Positions 37,006 through 45,201 of a DNA stretch of 46,014 nucleotides are shown one piece after another. Both the position numbers and the translations under genes were made by a program. Below the pieces are notes generated by a model. That model was not told the DNA's origin, searched no databases, and worked only from the letters and a program-made list of their open reading frames with translations. The DNA is from Branchiostoma floridae (lineage: Eukaryota; Chordata; Leptocardii; Amphioxiformes; Branchiostomatidae), in NCBI RefSeq assembly GCF_000003815.2, contig NC_049980.1:7159699-7205712 (forward strand). The letters are read 5' to 3'. The first letter of the stretch is position 1; each line of letters begins with the position of its first letter.

Positions 37006-37142
37006 CTGCTGCTGAACCGGGAGTTCCCGCTGAGTAGAGAGACCGTGTCGTCGTCTTCCTGAGGGAAGTGGAATTCCTCTCGCATCCAGTTGCCGACCGT
37101 GCCATCGGGGGCCTGGTACTTCAGCTCCAGGTCAACTTCAGT
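37006..37142 (-). CDS. OTOF-like: otoferlin-type ferlin, exon at end of C2A domain
   Basis: Read on the minus strand, a 137-nt exon between TTTTCCTCAG and a GTAGGC donor encodes TEVDLELKYQAPDGTVGNWM followed by REEFHFPQEDDDTVSLL and SGNSRFSS. It starts in phase 0 and ends with two bases of a codon. The DLELKYQAPDGTVG segment matches the last strand of the C2A domain in otoferlin-group ferlins (…VRYQATDGTVGSW… in vertebrate otoferlin, from memory). The acidic tail starts the variable C2A-C2B linker. Ferlins are tail-anchored proteins with several C2 domains that act in calcium-dependent vesicle fusion. No next exon (linker/C2B) was found to the left within the same contig, about 12.4 kb. Unlike its neighbours, the exon is rich in CpG. 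Confidence 0.93.
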
Positions 37143-37201
37143 CTGAGGAAAATTTCCAGAAAAACTTCAAAATCATTCCGACTTAACATCATATATAGAG
37201 A

Positions 37202-37375
37202 GAGTAGAAGCCAGTCAATTGCACAACGGATCATTGCACACTTCTTTTAACTGCATGGAATCACCAAATCCCAAGCTGGTGCAATCCAGCTAGAAAACTT
37301 CGCATTATTGCACTATCCCGATAATTGCACGAAATTCACTGGCAAATAGGCCTTGCAATTAAGCAGCTTATACTG
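37202..37375. mobile_element. pogo/Tc1-like MITE, diverged copy
   Basis: Related to 15298-15471: AGTAGAAGCCAGTCAATTGC then ACAACGGATCATTGCACACTT at the left and CAATTAAGCAGCTTATACTG at the right, next to TA. The left terminus has decayed. It sits in the ferlin intron about 60 bp from the acceptor of the 37006-37142 exon. Confidence 0.85.
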
Positions 37376-38206
37376 TACTAAAAAGGCAAAATTTGCAATT
37401 GCAAGCAAAATTTTCACATGTCCTAGCCTAACATACTACTGCTCAATTTATTCTGACTCAAACATATTCATATCATATATGGTGACCAGCCCCTTCGCCT
37501 CTGTCCTGCCACTTGCTACACAAGTAATTACACCTCCAGAAACTGTGGTGATGGCCATCTGCTCCAGGCCATTTATTTACCTTATTTGTTTGGAAAAGAA
37601 GAAGAGACACATTGTGTCTTCAGGCACCAAGCAGTAAATATGACAGTTGATCAACTTCATGTTACCTGATTTTCTTTGCTCAAAGTACTTAGTTAGCCTT
37701 TATTCATTAGTTATTTTGCCATTGCTTGTTAAAGCTCCCATTTAAATGTGCTTCTACGAGTAGTTCTACTTTTCAACCATTGTCATAAATGCCGCAAACT
37801 TCAAGTAGCCAAGCAATCTAGTATTAAAAGACATTATGAGCAAGCTGCTTTTTTTTGGCATTTTCTGTTCTACAGTGCAATTTCCCCATCACTACTGCAC
37901 CATCACCTTGAAGCCTACTGTACCCCAAGAGACCGATCAGATACCTGCATCCAATAAGTTACATTTTGATGCAACATCTTCACCTATTAGTGATGGAGAG
38001 AATTAATATCTCAAGTGATGCAAAATAATAATTATAAGGGTGACAGATTAGTAACGTTATTGTGCAATATATAATAAGGGTGACAGATCAGTATTGTGGC
38101 AAACATTCATGATAAATCCAGATTGCGGATTATACTTTCAAGACATCTGTTGCAAAAGAAATACATGACTCAGTATGAAGTTTAACTGTTACCCTATCAA
38201 ACTCAC

Positions 38207-38306
38207 ATTTATGACGGTGTTGTTTGCGTCCAGCAGTGTTTCTGTGATTGACAGCTGTCCTTCTTGTATCAGTTTCTGGAGCACCATGCGAAAGGTGCCG
38301 ATAAGT
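38207..38306 (-). CDS. OTOF-like: otoferlin-type ferlin, middle C2A exon
   Basis: Minus-strand exon of 100 nt between CTCTCCTTGCAG and a consensus AAT/GTGAGT donor. Its first base completes the arginine codon of the previous exon. The rest reads LIGTFRMVLQKLIQEGQLSI then TETLLDANNTVIN. This is the LIGTFRMVLQK core of the otoferlin/Fer1-like C2A domain, followed by the conserved 'DTLLDDNN'-type loop, here TLLDANN. It joins the next exon (37006-37142) in phase 0 across a 1,064-bp intron. The perfect frame match across three exons makes an intact gene likely. Confidence 0.95.
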
Positions 38307-39354
38307 CTGCAAGGAGAGAGAAAATGTCAGCATTCTGCACCAAAACTGTGTCTAGCATCGTTAACATGTCACAATTTTGAACCAGAAATTGTTTTAAAAG
38401 TTTAAAACCTTTCCAGTGTCAGGCCGATTTGCCCTGTGCCAATCGACCCGACACATTGCAGTTCAACATGTTTTTCTGCTTCCGGCTGCTGGGTGGCGCT
38501 GTTGCAAAACTACAGAGTTTTGCTCCTCGACATTTTAAACGATGAAAAAAAAAATATAATAACGTTTCAAGAACCTTTAACCTTTATTATATGAATATTT
38601 GATGCCATGTTTGAATGGTAAGATTTTAAAACTACCAAAAATCCCTGTTGATGGTGGCATTGTGACCTTTGACCCCAAATCAGCTGGTTGCTACAGTGTT
38701 GCAGACAGCAAGAGTGGATGTTGCAAATTCTTGCCGGAATCCGTGAATATCTCTTCAATCTTGGACTCTCTCATTATCGGGACAATTTTATGAGTTACAG
38801 CGATACTGTAAGTGTTCATGTCGAGATCATTTTTCTGCGGATTTGATGAAAATTCTGAAATTTTATCCTATTTTCAAAATACTGTGTACTGAATACCGGT
38901 GTTCTAACATATTTGCATATGCATACCTGTATGGTATTCTCATTCAGTTTGCAACGCATTCTCTTTCTATAAAAGCTTCCGGACATGACATACCAGGGGA
39001 AATTAAATGGTTGATCGATCTAACTTGGAATTCTACCAATCACTTAAGATGCAGTGCAATTTATTAAAGATTTTCCAGTCGTCAGCGTTTCTGTTGGACA
39101 TTCATGTTTCAGACATAATGCCGGTGGAGATGTAACGTTATGTGCACTGAAATTGTGAAAAATATTTATTCAAATTATGGCTTCGCACTATACTTCAGCT
39201 ACATAGGTGTATGTACTTTACTGATGATATTCTGTGTATTTGTAAGGGGCTGCTATATAAGGTAATAAATTGTTATGAATTTCATAAGTTATATTACATT
39301 AACATTTCCCAACCAAATTTTAAGGTGTAGGTTTACAATAGGAAGACATGCAAT
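38307..39354 (-). other. ferlin intron, nothing else recognised
   Basis: Part of the 6.8-kb intron between ferlin exons 45113-45201 and 38207-38306. No coding or repeat signal was identified here. A long run of A at about 38544 is low-complexity. Confidence 0.45.
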
Positions 39355-39794
39355 ATAAGCCTAATCTCACATTAGTTAGACGCATGCGCGGCAACAGGAA
39401 CTCTAGGTAATAGGCACACAAAAAGTAAACAAAACCCGCCTGGATATTGTTATGCAAATTGCACAATGGTCAAGACAAGGATTGTTTACTTTTTGTGTGC
39501 CTTACTCTTTGACATATTACCTAGTATTCATGTCCGAAAATGCGTCCTGAGACTCCTGACTAATGTGAGAAGGCTTATTCGCTTTTGCAGAAGTCAGGAC
39601 ACATGCAGCAACAGGAATTCTAGGTAAACTCATTTAGGGTAAGGCCACAAAAATCAACAAAACATGTCTGGACATTGTTATGCAAATCGAAACAATGGTC
39701 GAGACAAGTACTGTTTACTGTCTGTGGGCCTTTACCCCTTTGACATATTACCTAGAATTCCTTTTGCCGCATCTGCGTTCTGACTTCTGTGAAA
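39354..39794. mobile_element. two adjacent foldback (long inverted repeat) elements
   Basis: Unit 1 (about 39366-39570) has CTCACATTAG...GGAACTCTAGGTAA at one end and TTACCTAGTATTC...CTAATGTGAG at the other. Its inner arms ACACAAAAAGTAAACAA and TTGTTTACTTTTTGTGTGCC also pair. Unit 2 (about 39589-39785) has the same plan: CAGAAGTCAGGAC...GGAATTCTAGGTAA against TTACCTAGAATTCC...CTGACTTCTG. Nested outer ends ATAAGCC and GGCTTAT also pair. The centres share TGGAYATTGTTATGCAAAT. These are foldback MITEs in tandem; class not determined. Confidence 0.85.
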
Positions 39795-40386
39795 GGGCTT
39801 ATACAGTGTTCAACACAGAAAATTTGGGTAGATGCTCAGTGCTTTGAAACATTAACCAACAATAATATTAGTGAAAAAAGCACAATTAGATACACTGCAA
39901 TATCACCACTAGTACAAAAAATGGTTCCTTGAAATTGAAAGCAGAAAAAAAGCTGTTGATACTTGAGCTTATGTTGATTTTGAAAGGGTATGGACATAAT
40001 ATCAATTATGGTAATTTTGATATTGAATAGATGTGCAGTCAGGTACAGATGCCTCCCTTCTATTGATTAAGCCTACGGGTCCGTCCCAGTGGTACTGTTG
40101 CATCCAATGAATAATTCACTGACTGATGTACCGTGTTACGGCAGTGTATGAAGAATGCTAATGATGTGTTCAATTGCCTGCCCGTGTATATCTGCATTCA
40201 GTTGCTACCGTGATTTGACCTGTAGTACCTGTGCATGCATTTTTTGCATCCTGGTATGCAATTTCATGTATCAGTGATCAAAGGAAGGTTGTACAGTGAA
40301 CAACGTCAATTTTAGAAATCGTGAAAATATTCTTTTTCTTGCGGTTTTTAACAAGTGTGTTTAGGACGTGTTTCTGAGAGAGAAGG

Positions 40387-40452
40387 ATGACATCGTTTGA
40401 AACCTGGTATGTAATTTCATGTTACGGTGACGAAAAGAAGGTGGAGCTATAA
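40387..40452 (+). other. upstream ATG frame, repeat copy 1
   Basis: The ATG corresponding to the ADIP start in the first tandem unit opens a 21-codon frame beginning MTSFETWY. It stops at TAA 40450-40452 and is not joined to the main exon. It would act as an upstream frame only if the transcript starts before it, which is not shown. Confidence 0.4.
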
Positions 40453-40455
40453 ATA
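40448..40455 (+). promoter_or_regulatory. TATAAATA, candidate TATA box
   Basis: A perfect TATAAATA lies about 240 bp before the ADIP start codon. The equivalent position in the next repeat copy reads TGTCAATA, so the box is unique to copy 1. Its use as a promoter is inference. Confidence 0.25.
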
Positions 40456-40542
40456 ACGTCTGTTGTAGAAATCATAGAAATATTCTATTTGCCCATTTTG
40501 AACCGGTGTTGTACGTTTAGGACGCATTTATGAGAGAGAAGG

Positions 40543-40668
40543 ATGACGTCATCGTTTGAATCCTGGTATGTAATTTCATGTAACGGTGACCAAAAGAAGG
40601 TGGGGCTGTCAATAACGTCTGTTTTAGAAATCGTAGAAATATTCTATTTCCCCATTTTGTATGTTTAG
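40543..40668 (+). other. upstream ATG frame, repeat copy 2
   Basis: The second tandem unit opens a 41-codon frame beginning MTSSFESWY, almost the same first codons as the real exon (MTSSFRSVF). It ends at TAG 40666-40668, 21 bp before the main start codon. If transcribed it would be an upstream ORF. Confidence 0.45.
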
Positions 40669-40689
40669 GACAGTTTATGAGAGAGAAGG

Positions 40690-40953
40690 ATGACATCGTC
40701 GTTTCGCTCGGTGTTTGAGGACATCACGGCCCACAGTAACCTTCCTGACGCGGAGGAGAACGTGAGCCTGCAGATGTGGCACCTCCTGGGGAACAGCCCG
40801 AGGAACAGCCCGGCGCACAGCGGGAAGACCCCGCTCCCGGAGAAGTACCTAGTGCACAGGGACCTACGGCCAGGGAACGGCGCCAGGCTGGGCAGCGAGA
40901 ACGTGTTCCTGGAACCCTCCCCCATGGTGAACAGGCCTTCCACTAGTAACAAG
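40690..40953 (+). CDS. candidate first coding exon of ADIP/SSX2IP-like gene
   Basis: An 88-codon frame starts at ATG 40690 (purine at -3, in-frame TGA just upstream) and ends at a consensus donor AAG/GTAAGT in phase 0. It encodes MTSSFRSVFEDITAHSNLPD..., a polar serine/proline-rich segment (GNSPRNSPAHSGKTPLPEK) without a known domain. It is GC-rich and holds about 20 CpGs while its flanks are CpG-poor, as expected for a promoter-proximal exon. It is linked to the ADIP exon downstream only by strand, distance and donor phase. Vertebrate ADIP N-termini are not similar to it as far as I recall, so a separate gene is possible. Confidence 0.7.
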
Positions 40954-40983
40954 GTAAGTAGAGTATCTAGGAGATTCTTCAGC

Positions 40984-41315
40984 AGGGCTCAAAATAGCAC
41001 CTGCACATACAGGTTAGTGCAGGTAAAATTGAAGCTGTGCAGGTATTTCTGGTGTCTACCTGCACCTAGCCTGCACTGGTCCATGTGCTAGGTTTTATTA
41101 ATCATAGATGTCCTATGATGTACATATGTAGGTGTATATGGATTGTTATTAGCTGCACCACCTATAAAGTATAAAAGGAAAAATTGCAATGGTTCCTGAG
41201 CAATTTTAGTATGATCCATACGTCCTAAATTCAGGGTGGTGCAGGTAAAATTTGTTTGGTGCAGGTAATTTTCAATATTACTTGCACCAGTGCAGATATG
41301 CAGAAAAACGAGCCT
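40984..41315. mobile_element. hAT-like MITE with 8-bp target duplication (copy 2)
   Basis: Inverse-orientation relative of 30272-30618. It starts AGGGCTCAAAATAG and ends CGAGCCT, with TCTTCAGC / TGTTCAGC (7 of 8 identical) outside the ends at 40976-40983 and 41316-41323. The interior shares GTGCAGGTAAAATT, CTACCTGCACC and TGATCCATAC blocks. It lies 30 bp after the donor of the candidate ADIP exon 1. Confidence 0.92.
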
Positions 41316-41875
41316 TGTTCAGCCAAATAGGCATTCAGGTATCTAGTTTGAGCCATTCATCTATTTATTGTCATTCCTGGTTTGTGTAGGCTTTGTTCAG
41401 AGCACTGTAAGTATATATCACTGGATGTCTCTCAAAATTTACCTGTCCAGTCTTCCATTAAATGTGTTCAAATGATTTTGGTGTCACCACCAATTCGCCA
41501 GGACAAGTTGTTGTACATGTATATGAAGTGAGGAACACAAACATATATTAATGTCTCAGCTGTGTCAAGTGCTTTTAAACGTTGCATTCAAGATTTAGCC
41601 AACAATTAAAATGCTAGTTCATAAATCCCTGGCTTCATAATCATTCTGCTGTTGACTGATGTGCTTTTTAAATGTCCCCCTGGGATGCTTATTGTATAGG
41701 CAAGGTCAGGAAAATAGACCACCATGTTTGAAATTAATTCTATACTACATGTGTACCTGTATATGTGTGTCCAGATGTATCATTTGAGGGTAATAAGCTG
41801 TTGATTTGGACTGAAAAATATCTTTTTTTGACACCAAGTATAGATGTAACTGTGTGACTATGTACATGTATGGAA
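41316..41875 (+). other. intron sequence before the gap
   Basis: No ADIP-like exon is visible. A 17-nt segment between TTTGTGTAG and GTAAGTAT (about 41391-41407) looks like a micro-exon but does not keep frame. ACATGTA-rich at the gap edge. Confidence 0.4.
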
Positions 41876-42866
41876 NNNNNNNNNNNNNNNNNNNNNNNNN
41901 NNNNNNNNNNNNNNNNNNNNNNNNNNNNNNNNNNNNNNNNNNNNNNNNNNNNNNNNNNNNNNNNNNNNNNNNNNNNNNNNNNNNNNNNNNNNNNNNNNNN
42001 NNNNNNNNNNNNNNNNNNNNNNNNNNNNNNNNNNNNNNNNNNNNNNNNNNNNNNNNNNNNNNNNNNNNNNNNNNNNNNNNNNNNNNNNNNNNNNNNNNNN
42101 NNNNNNNNNNNNNNNNNNNNNNNNNNNNNNNNNNNNNNNNNNNNNNNNNNNNNNNNNNNNNNNNNNNNNNNNNNNNNNNNNNNNNNNNNNNNNNNNNNNN
42201 NNNNNNNNNNNNNNNNNNNNNNNNNNNNNNNNNNNNNNNNNNNNNNNNNNNNNNNNNNNNNNNNNNNNNNNNNNNNNNNNNNNNNNNNNNNNNNNNNNNN
42301 NNNNNNNNNNNNNNNNNNNNNNNNNNNNNNNNNNNNNNNNNNNNNNNNNNNNNNNNNNNNNNNNNNNNNNNNNNNNNNNNNNNNNNNNNNNNNNNNNNNN
42401 NNNNNNNNNNNNNNNNNNNNNNNNNNNNNNNNNNNNNNNNNNNNNNNNNNNNNNNNNNNNNNNNNNNNNNNNNNNNNNNNNNNNNNNNNNNNNNNNNNNN
42501 NNNNNNNNNNNNNNNNNNNNNNNNNNNNNNNNNNNNNNNNNNNNNNNNNNNNNNNNNNNNNNNNNNNNNNNNNNNNNNNNNNNNNNNNNNNNNNNNNNNN
42601 NNNNNNNNNNNNNNNNNNNNNNNNNNNNNNNNNNNNNNNNNNNNNNNNNNNNNNNNNNNNNNNNNNNNNNNNNNNNNNNNNNNNNNNNNNNNNNNNNNNN
42701 NNNNNNNNNNNNNNNNNNNNNNNNNNNNNNNNNNNNNNNNNNNNNNNNNNNNNNNNNNNNNNNNNNNNNNNNNNNNNNNNNNNNNNNNNNNNNNNNNNNN
42801 NNNNNNNNNNNNNNNNNNNNNNNNNNNNNNNNNNNNNNNNNNNNNNNNNNNNNNNNNNNNNNNNNN
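41876..42866. other. assembly gap of 991 N
   Basis: Unlike the two 100-N gaps, this has an estimated size. It interrupts the ADIP gene: all sequence for the conserved N-terminal ADIP domain and first coiled coils would have to fit here. Confidence 0.99.
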
Positions 42867-43863
42867 GGGAAAAATTGGAAAAGACCCAACTTCAGTTTCC
42901 ATGTCTCCATTTTGATTGGGCATCCAAATCCTTTCCAAGGGCGGCAAAGGGAGAAAATTGTGCTTCGGATGAAGCCAAATTGAATGATCTGAATGCCGGG
43001 CAAAGTGCCACGAAGGCTGGTTCAGAGGTTCACTCCAGAAGTTCCACGGGGGAGGATGAAGATGAAAGTGATGATGACAGCTGTGCAACTCCCAGTGATG
43101 AAGTAGACGCCAAGCTAGAGGCATACAAGACCCTCATCATGAAACAAGAGGAGTTGATACAGCAGACTTTTGCTGCAGCAGAGTGCCAACAGGACACACA
43201 GGTGGCTGAACTCGTGAAAGACTCTCTCTTCATCGAGGAGAGGATGACTCTAGAGAGGGAGAGGAAAGAGATGGAGGCAGAAAAGGCGACATTTGCAGAA
43301 GAAAGAAAGAGGTTCACCGACGCTGCCATCCGCCTTGGCAAGGACAGACAGAAGTTTGAAGAGGAACGCACAAACTTCCTAAAGTACCAATATCTCAACA
43401 TGACACCTCCACAGGCAGCAGCATACAGCCATGCCGGTTCCATGGCTACAGCATCAGGGAGTATGATGTCATCACCATCACATCCAATGACATCATCACA
43501 CCCTATGACACCATCACATGCTGTGACATCATCAGTTTCGGTGACATCATCACATCCAGTGACATCATCCCATTCAGTGACCTTAGACAAGTCAGCAGTC
43601 TCGTCCCCATTCCAAACAAAAGCAGCCTCTAGAGTACAAGTACCAGTCACATCCACCTCCACGCTTGCTGTGTCGTCTGTACCAGCTGGCCGCCTGTCTG
43701 TTTCGCCGGGGACTGCAGAGTTCTACAGGGTTCTGGACCAGTTTCCCAGCCCGACACGAGGAAATGTCAACACAACAGTAAACAACTGCAGTACCACCAC
43801 TCCAGCCAAGGGGGCTACAGCTCAGTCAATCCCCCCAACTCCCAGTACTGGAGACCTCTACAG
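42867..43863 (+). CDS. SSX2IP: ADIP/SSX2IP homologue, large coiled-coil exon
   Basis: Open from the gap edge to a donor at CTCTACAG/GTTTGT (ends in phase 2); the true exon start is in or just after the gap. After an acidic serine-rich stretch (GEDEDESDDD) it encodes KLEAYKTLIMKQEELIQQ, LVKDSLFIEERMTLERERKE and RFTDAAIRLGKDRQKFEEER, then TNFLKYQYLNMTPP. This matches the C-terminal coiled coil of vertebrate SSX2IP/ADIP nearly position by position (…[20 protein letters not shown]… in human, from memory). A Ser/Thr/Pro-rich tail follows, with an 18-bp coding minisatellite and SIPPTPSTGDLYR, like the vertebrate SLPASPSTSDF motif. ADIP binds afadin and alpha-actinin at junctions and acts at centriolar satellites. 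The gene is nested antisense in a ferlin intron. Confidence 0.92.
43462..43583 (+). repeat. coding minisatellite, 18-bp unit
   Basis: About six units of the type GTGACATCATCACATCCA encode SHPMTS / SHPVTS hexapeptides in the ADIP tail, just after the conserved coiled coil. The unit length is a multiple of three, so copy number can vary without breaking the frame. A long open frame on the opposite strand here is a by-product of the repeat and the charged coiled-coil codons. Confidence 0.88.
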
Positions 43864-44192
43864 GTTTGTTCTTTCCTTATATAATTTTAATAGTTCCCCT
43901 AGTATACATCCAATACATTTGCGTTCACTTCCACTGGACTTTATCTTCTAAGCTATATATACAGATTCCCAGAAAGAAAGATATCACAGGAACCTTGTTG
44001 ATTCTTGCTATTACTAGTTGCTAAAGAAATGTTGTGATCTAAATATATTCAAAACAGAACAGTTTTTTATGGCAACAAATGTGTTAACTACATAACTGCT
44101 TTTTTGTGACGAAAAGAGGAATTATGAAAAAATATCATCGTTTTGTTTTGATTTGTAGCATACAATGACTGGTTTTCTTTATTCAATCCCAG

Positions 44193-44433
44193 GGTCCTAG
44201 ACCAGCTGCCCAGCCCACTCCACAACCGCCTGAGCTTGGAGCAGCAGCCAGGCGGTCCCAGCTGGTTGTACAAGAACCAGACGACTCCGACTCGAGGACG
44301 GCACAGCATGTTATGTAAGGTCCAGACGCCCCAGCCCGTGGCGCTGCGCGGTACATTGTTTGATCCCCGCCGACGCAGAACGTGGGCTTCTCCGCAGTGC
44401 TTCCGCGGTGTACAGGCATCACTCTTTCAATAG
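44193..44433 (+). CDS. SSX2IP: ADIP/SSX2IP homologue, last coding exon
   Basis: Follows TTTTCTTTATTCAATCCCAG. The first base completes the arginine codon split by the 329-nt intron. It reads VLDQLPSPLHNRLSLEQQPG and continues for 79 residues to TAG at 44431-44433. The RVLDQLPSP start repeats FYRVLDQFPSPTRG, which lies in the previous exon about 50 residues earlier. The tail is basic (DPRRRRTW) and has no known domain. The chain is complete at the 3' end. Confidence 0.85.
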
Positions 44434-44564
44434 ATAGATTTGTGTTGTGTACGAAGTATGTGCTGTAATGCGATTGCCAAGCAGTTCACATTGTAAGTTA
44501 TTTTCTATTTATGAATGATGTTTGAATGTATATGTGGTGATTTTAATACGCTGGTGTATTTATG

Positions 44565-44570
44565 AATAAA
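44565..44570 (+). terminator. poly(A) signal AATAAA of the ADIP gene
   Basis: Canonical AATAAA 132 bp after the stop codon, with a GT/T-rich stretch (GTGTGTAATTTTTTTGGGGG, about 44615-44634) further downstream. It ends the nested gene about 540 bp before the next ferlin exon on the other strand. Confidence 0.75.
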
Positions 44571-44874
44571 GGATTATCCCGATGTGTCACAAGAATTTGC
44601 TGTGGTACTTTTTTGTGTGTAATTTTTTTGGGGGGGTATTTTCTATATATGCTACTTTATGGCTAACACAGTACACTTTGGTGGTTAACCCATAGATATG
44701 TCACTTTCCCATATCAATAGCAATGTCCAAAAAGAGCTGTACAGAACTTCATGTTTTTCTAGATATCAGGGGCTGTCCAACAAACACCCAGATCAAGAAG
44801 CAGCTGCAGTAGTGTTTTTTGTTCAACTGCTTTCAAATTATGTAATTTGAGTTGCCCATGTTCCCCTGTAGCTT

Positions 44875-44950
44875 TCATTGTCCAGTTGCTAGTGACCCTG
44901 CCTTTGGATCAAGAAGTTCCAAGTTCAAATCCCGGCTGTGTTTTTTTGTG
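44875..44950 (+). mobile_element. tRNA-like head of a probable SINE
   Basis: CCAGTTGCTAGTGACCCTGC (A-box-like) is followed by CTTTGGATCAAGAAGTTCCA and AGTTCAAATCCCGGCTG (a good B box, GTTCAAATCCC). Spacing is tRNA-like, but the acceptor stem is absent. It lies in the ferlin intron. Confidence 0.55.
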
Positions 44951-45112
44951 AGATATTCATGCTTCAGGAAAAGGTGCAGTCCTTAGGACAGAATCTTAAT
45001 CATAGCATCTGTTTTCTCTGTCAAGGCTAGTGGAAGAGAACTTTGAATACTCGTTGATTTAATCTGAGCTATTGTATAACTGTATAACTGGTCGGAGATG
45101 ACTTTCACCCAC

Positions 45113-45201
45113 CTGTTGCTGAACACCTTGCTGTAGTTGTAGACCTGGACTTCCACGTACTCGTTACCCTCGATGGGGCTGGCAACCGGCCATTCAAATG
45201 T
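45113..45201 (-). CDS. OTOF-like: otoferlin-type ferlin, C2A exon
   Basis: Minus-strand exon of 89 nt between TTTTTCCTCAG and a GTGGGT donor. It begins in phase 0 and reads [20 protein letters not shown] then YNYSKVFSN plus two bases of an arginine codon. The F.WPVA.....[13 protein letters not shown] signature is typical of the C2A domain of otoferlin-group ferlins (vertebrate otoferlin has TFRWPVASSI and NYSKVFSNK, from memory). It is the first visible ferlin exon; the start codon exon(s) must lie beyond 46014. The following 6.8-kb intron holds the ADIP gene on the other strand. FER1L6 lacks C2A, so otoferlin or FER1L4 are the closer groups. Confidence 0.95.

Larger units (their letters stand above)
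40250..40705 (+). repeat. ~155-bp tandem triplication covering the ADIP start-codon region
   Basis: Units start with CCTGGTATGYAATTTCATGT at 40250, 40403 and 40562. Each passes through TTTTAGAAATCGTRGAAATA and TTTAGGAC, and ends in GAGAGAGAAGGATGACATCG. The third unit carries the ADIP exon-1 start codon (40690). The first two carry equivalent ATGs at 40387 and 40543. Copies 2 and 3 are the most similar. Confidence 0.92.

Noticed and set aside
41745-43124. Very long open frames crossing 41876-42866 on both strands
   Set aside because: They are open only because the gap is all N. The parts outside the gap carry no support except the plus-strand ADIP frame.
43030-43662. 210-codon open frame on the minus strand
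   Set aside because: It is the shadow of the ADIP coiled-coil exon and its 18-bp repeat. The plus-strand frame has clear homology and this one (repetitive D/V/T/G) has none.
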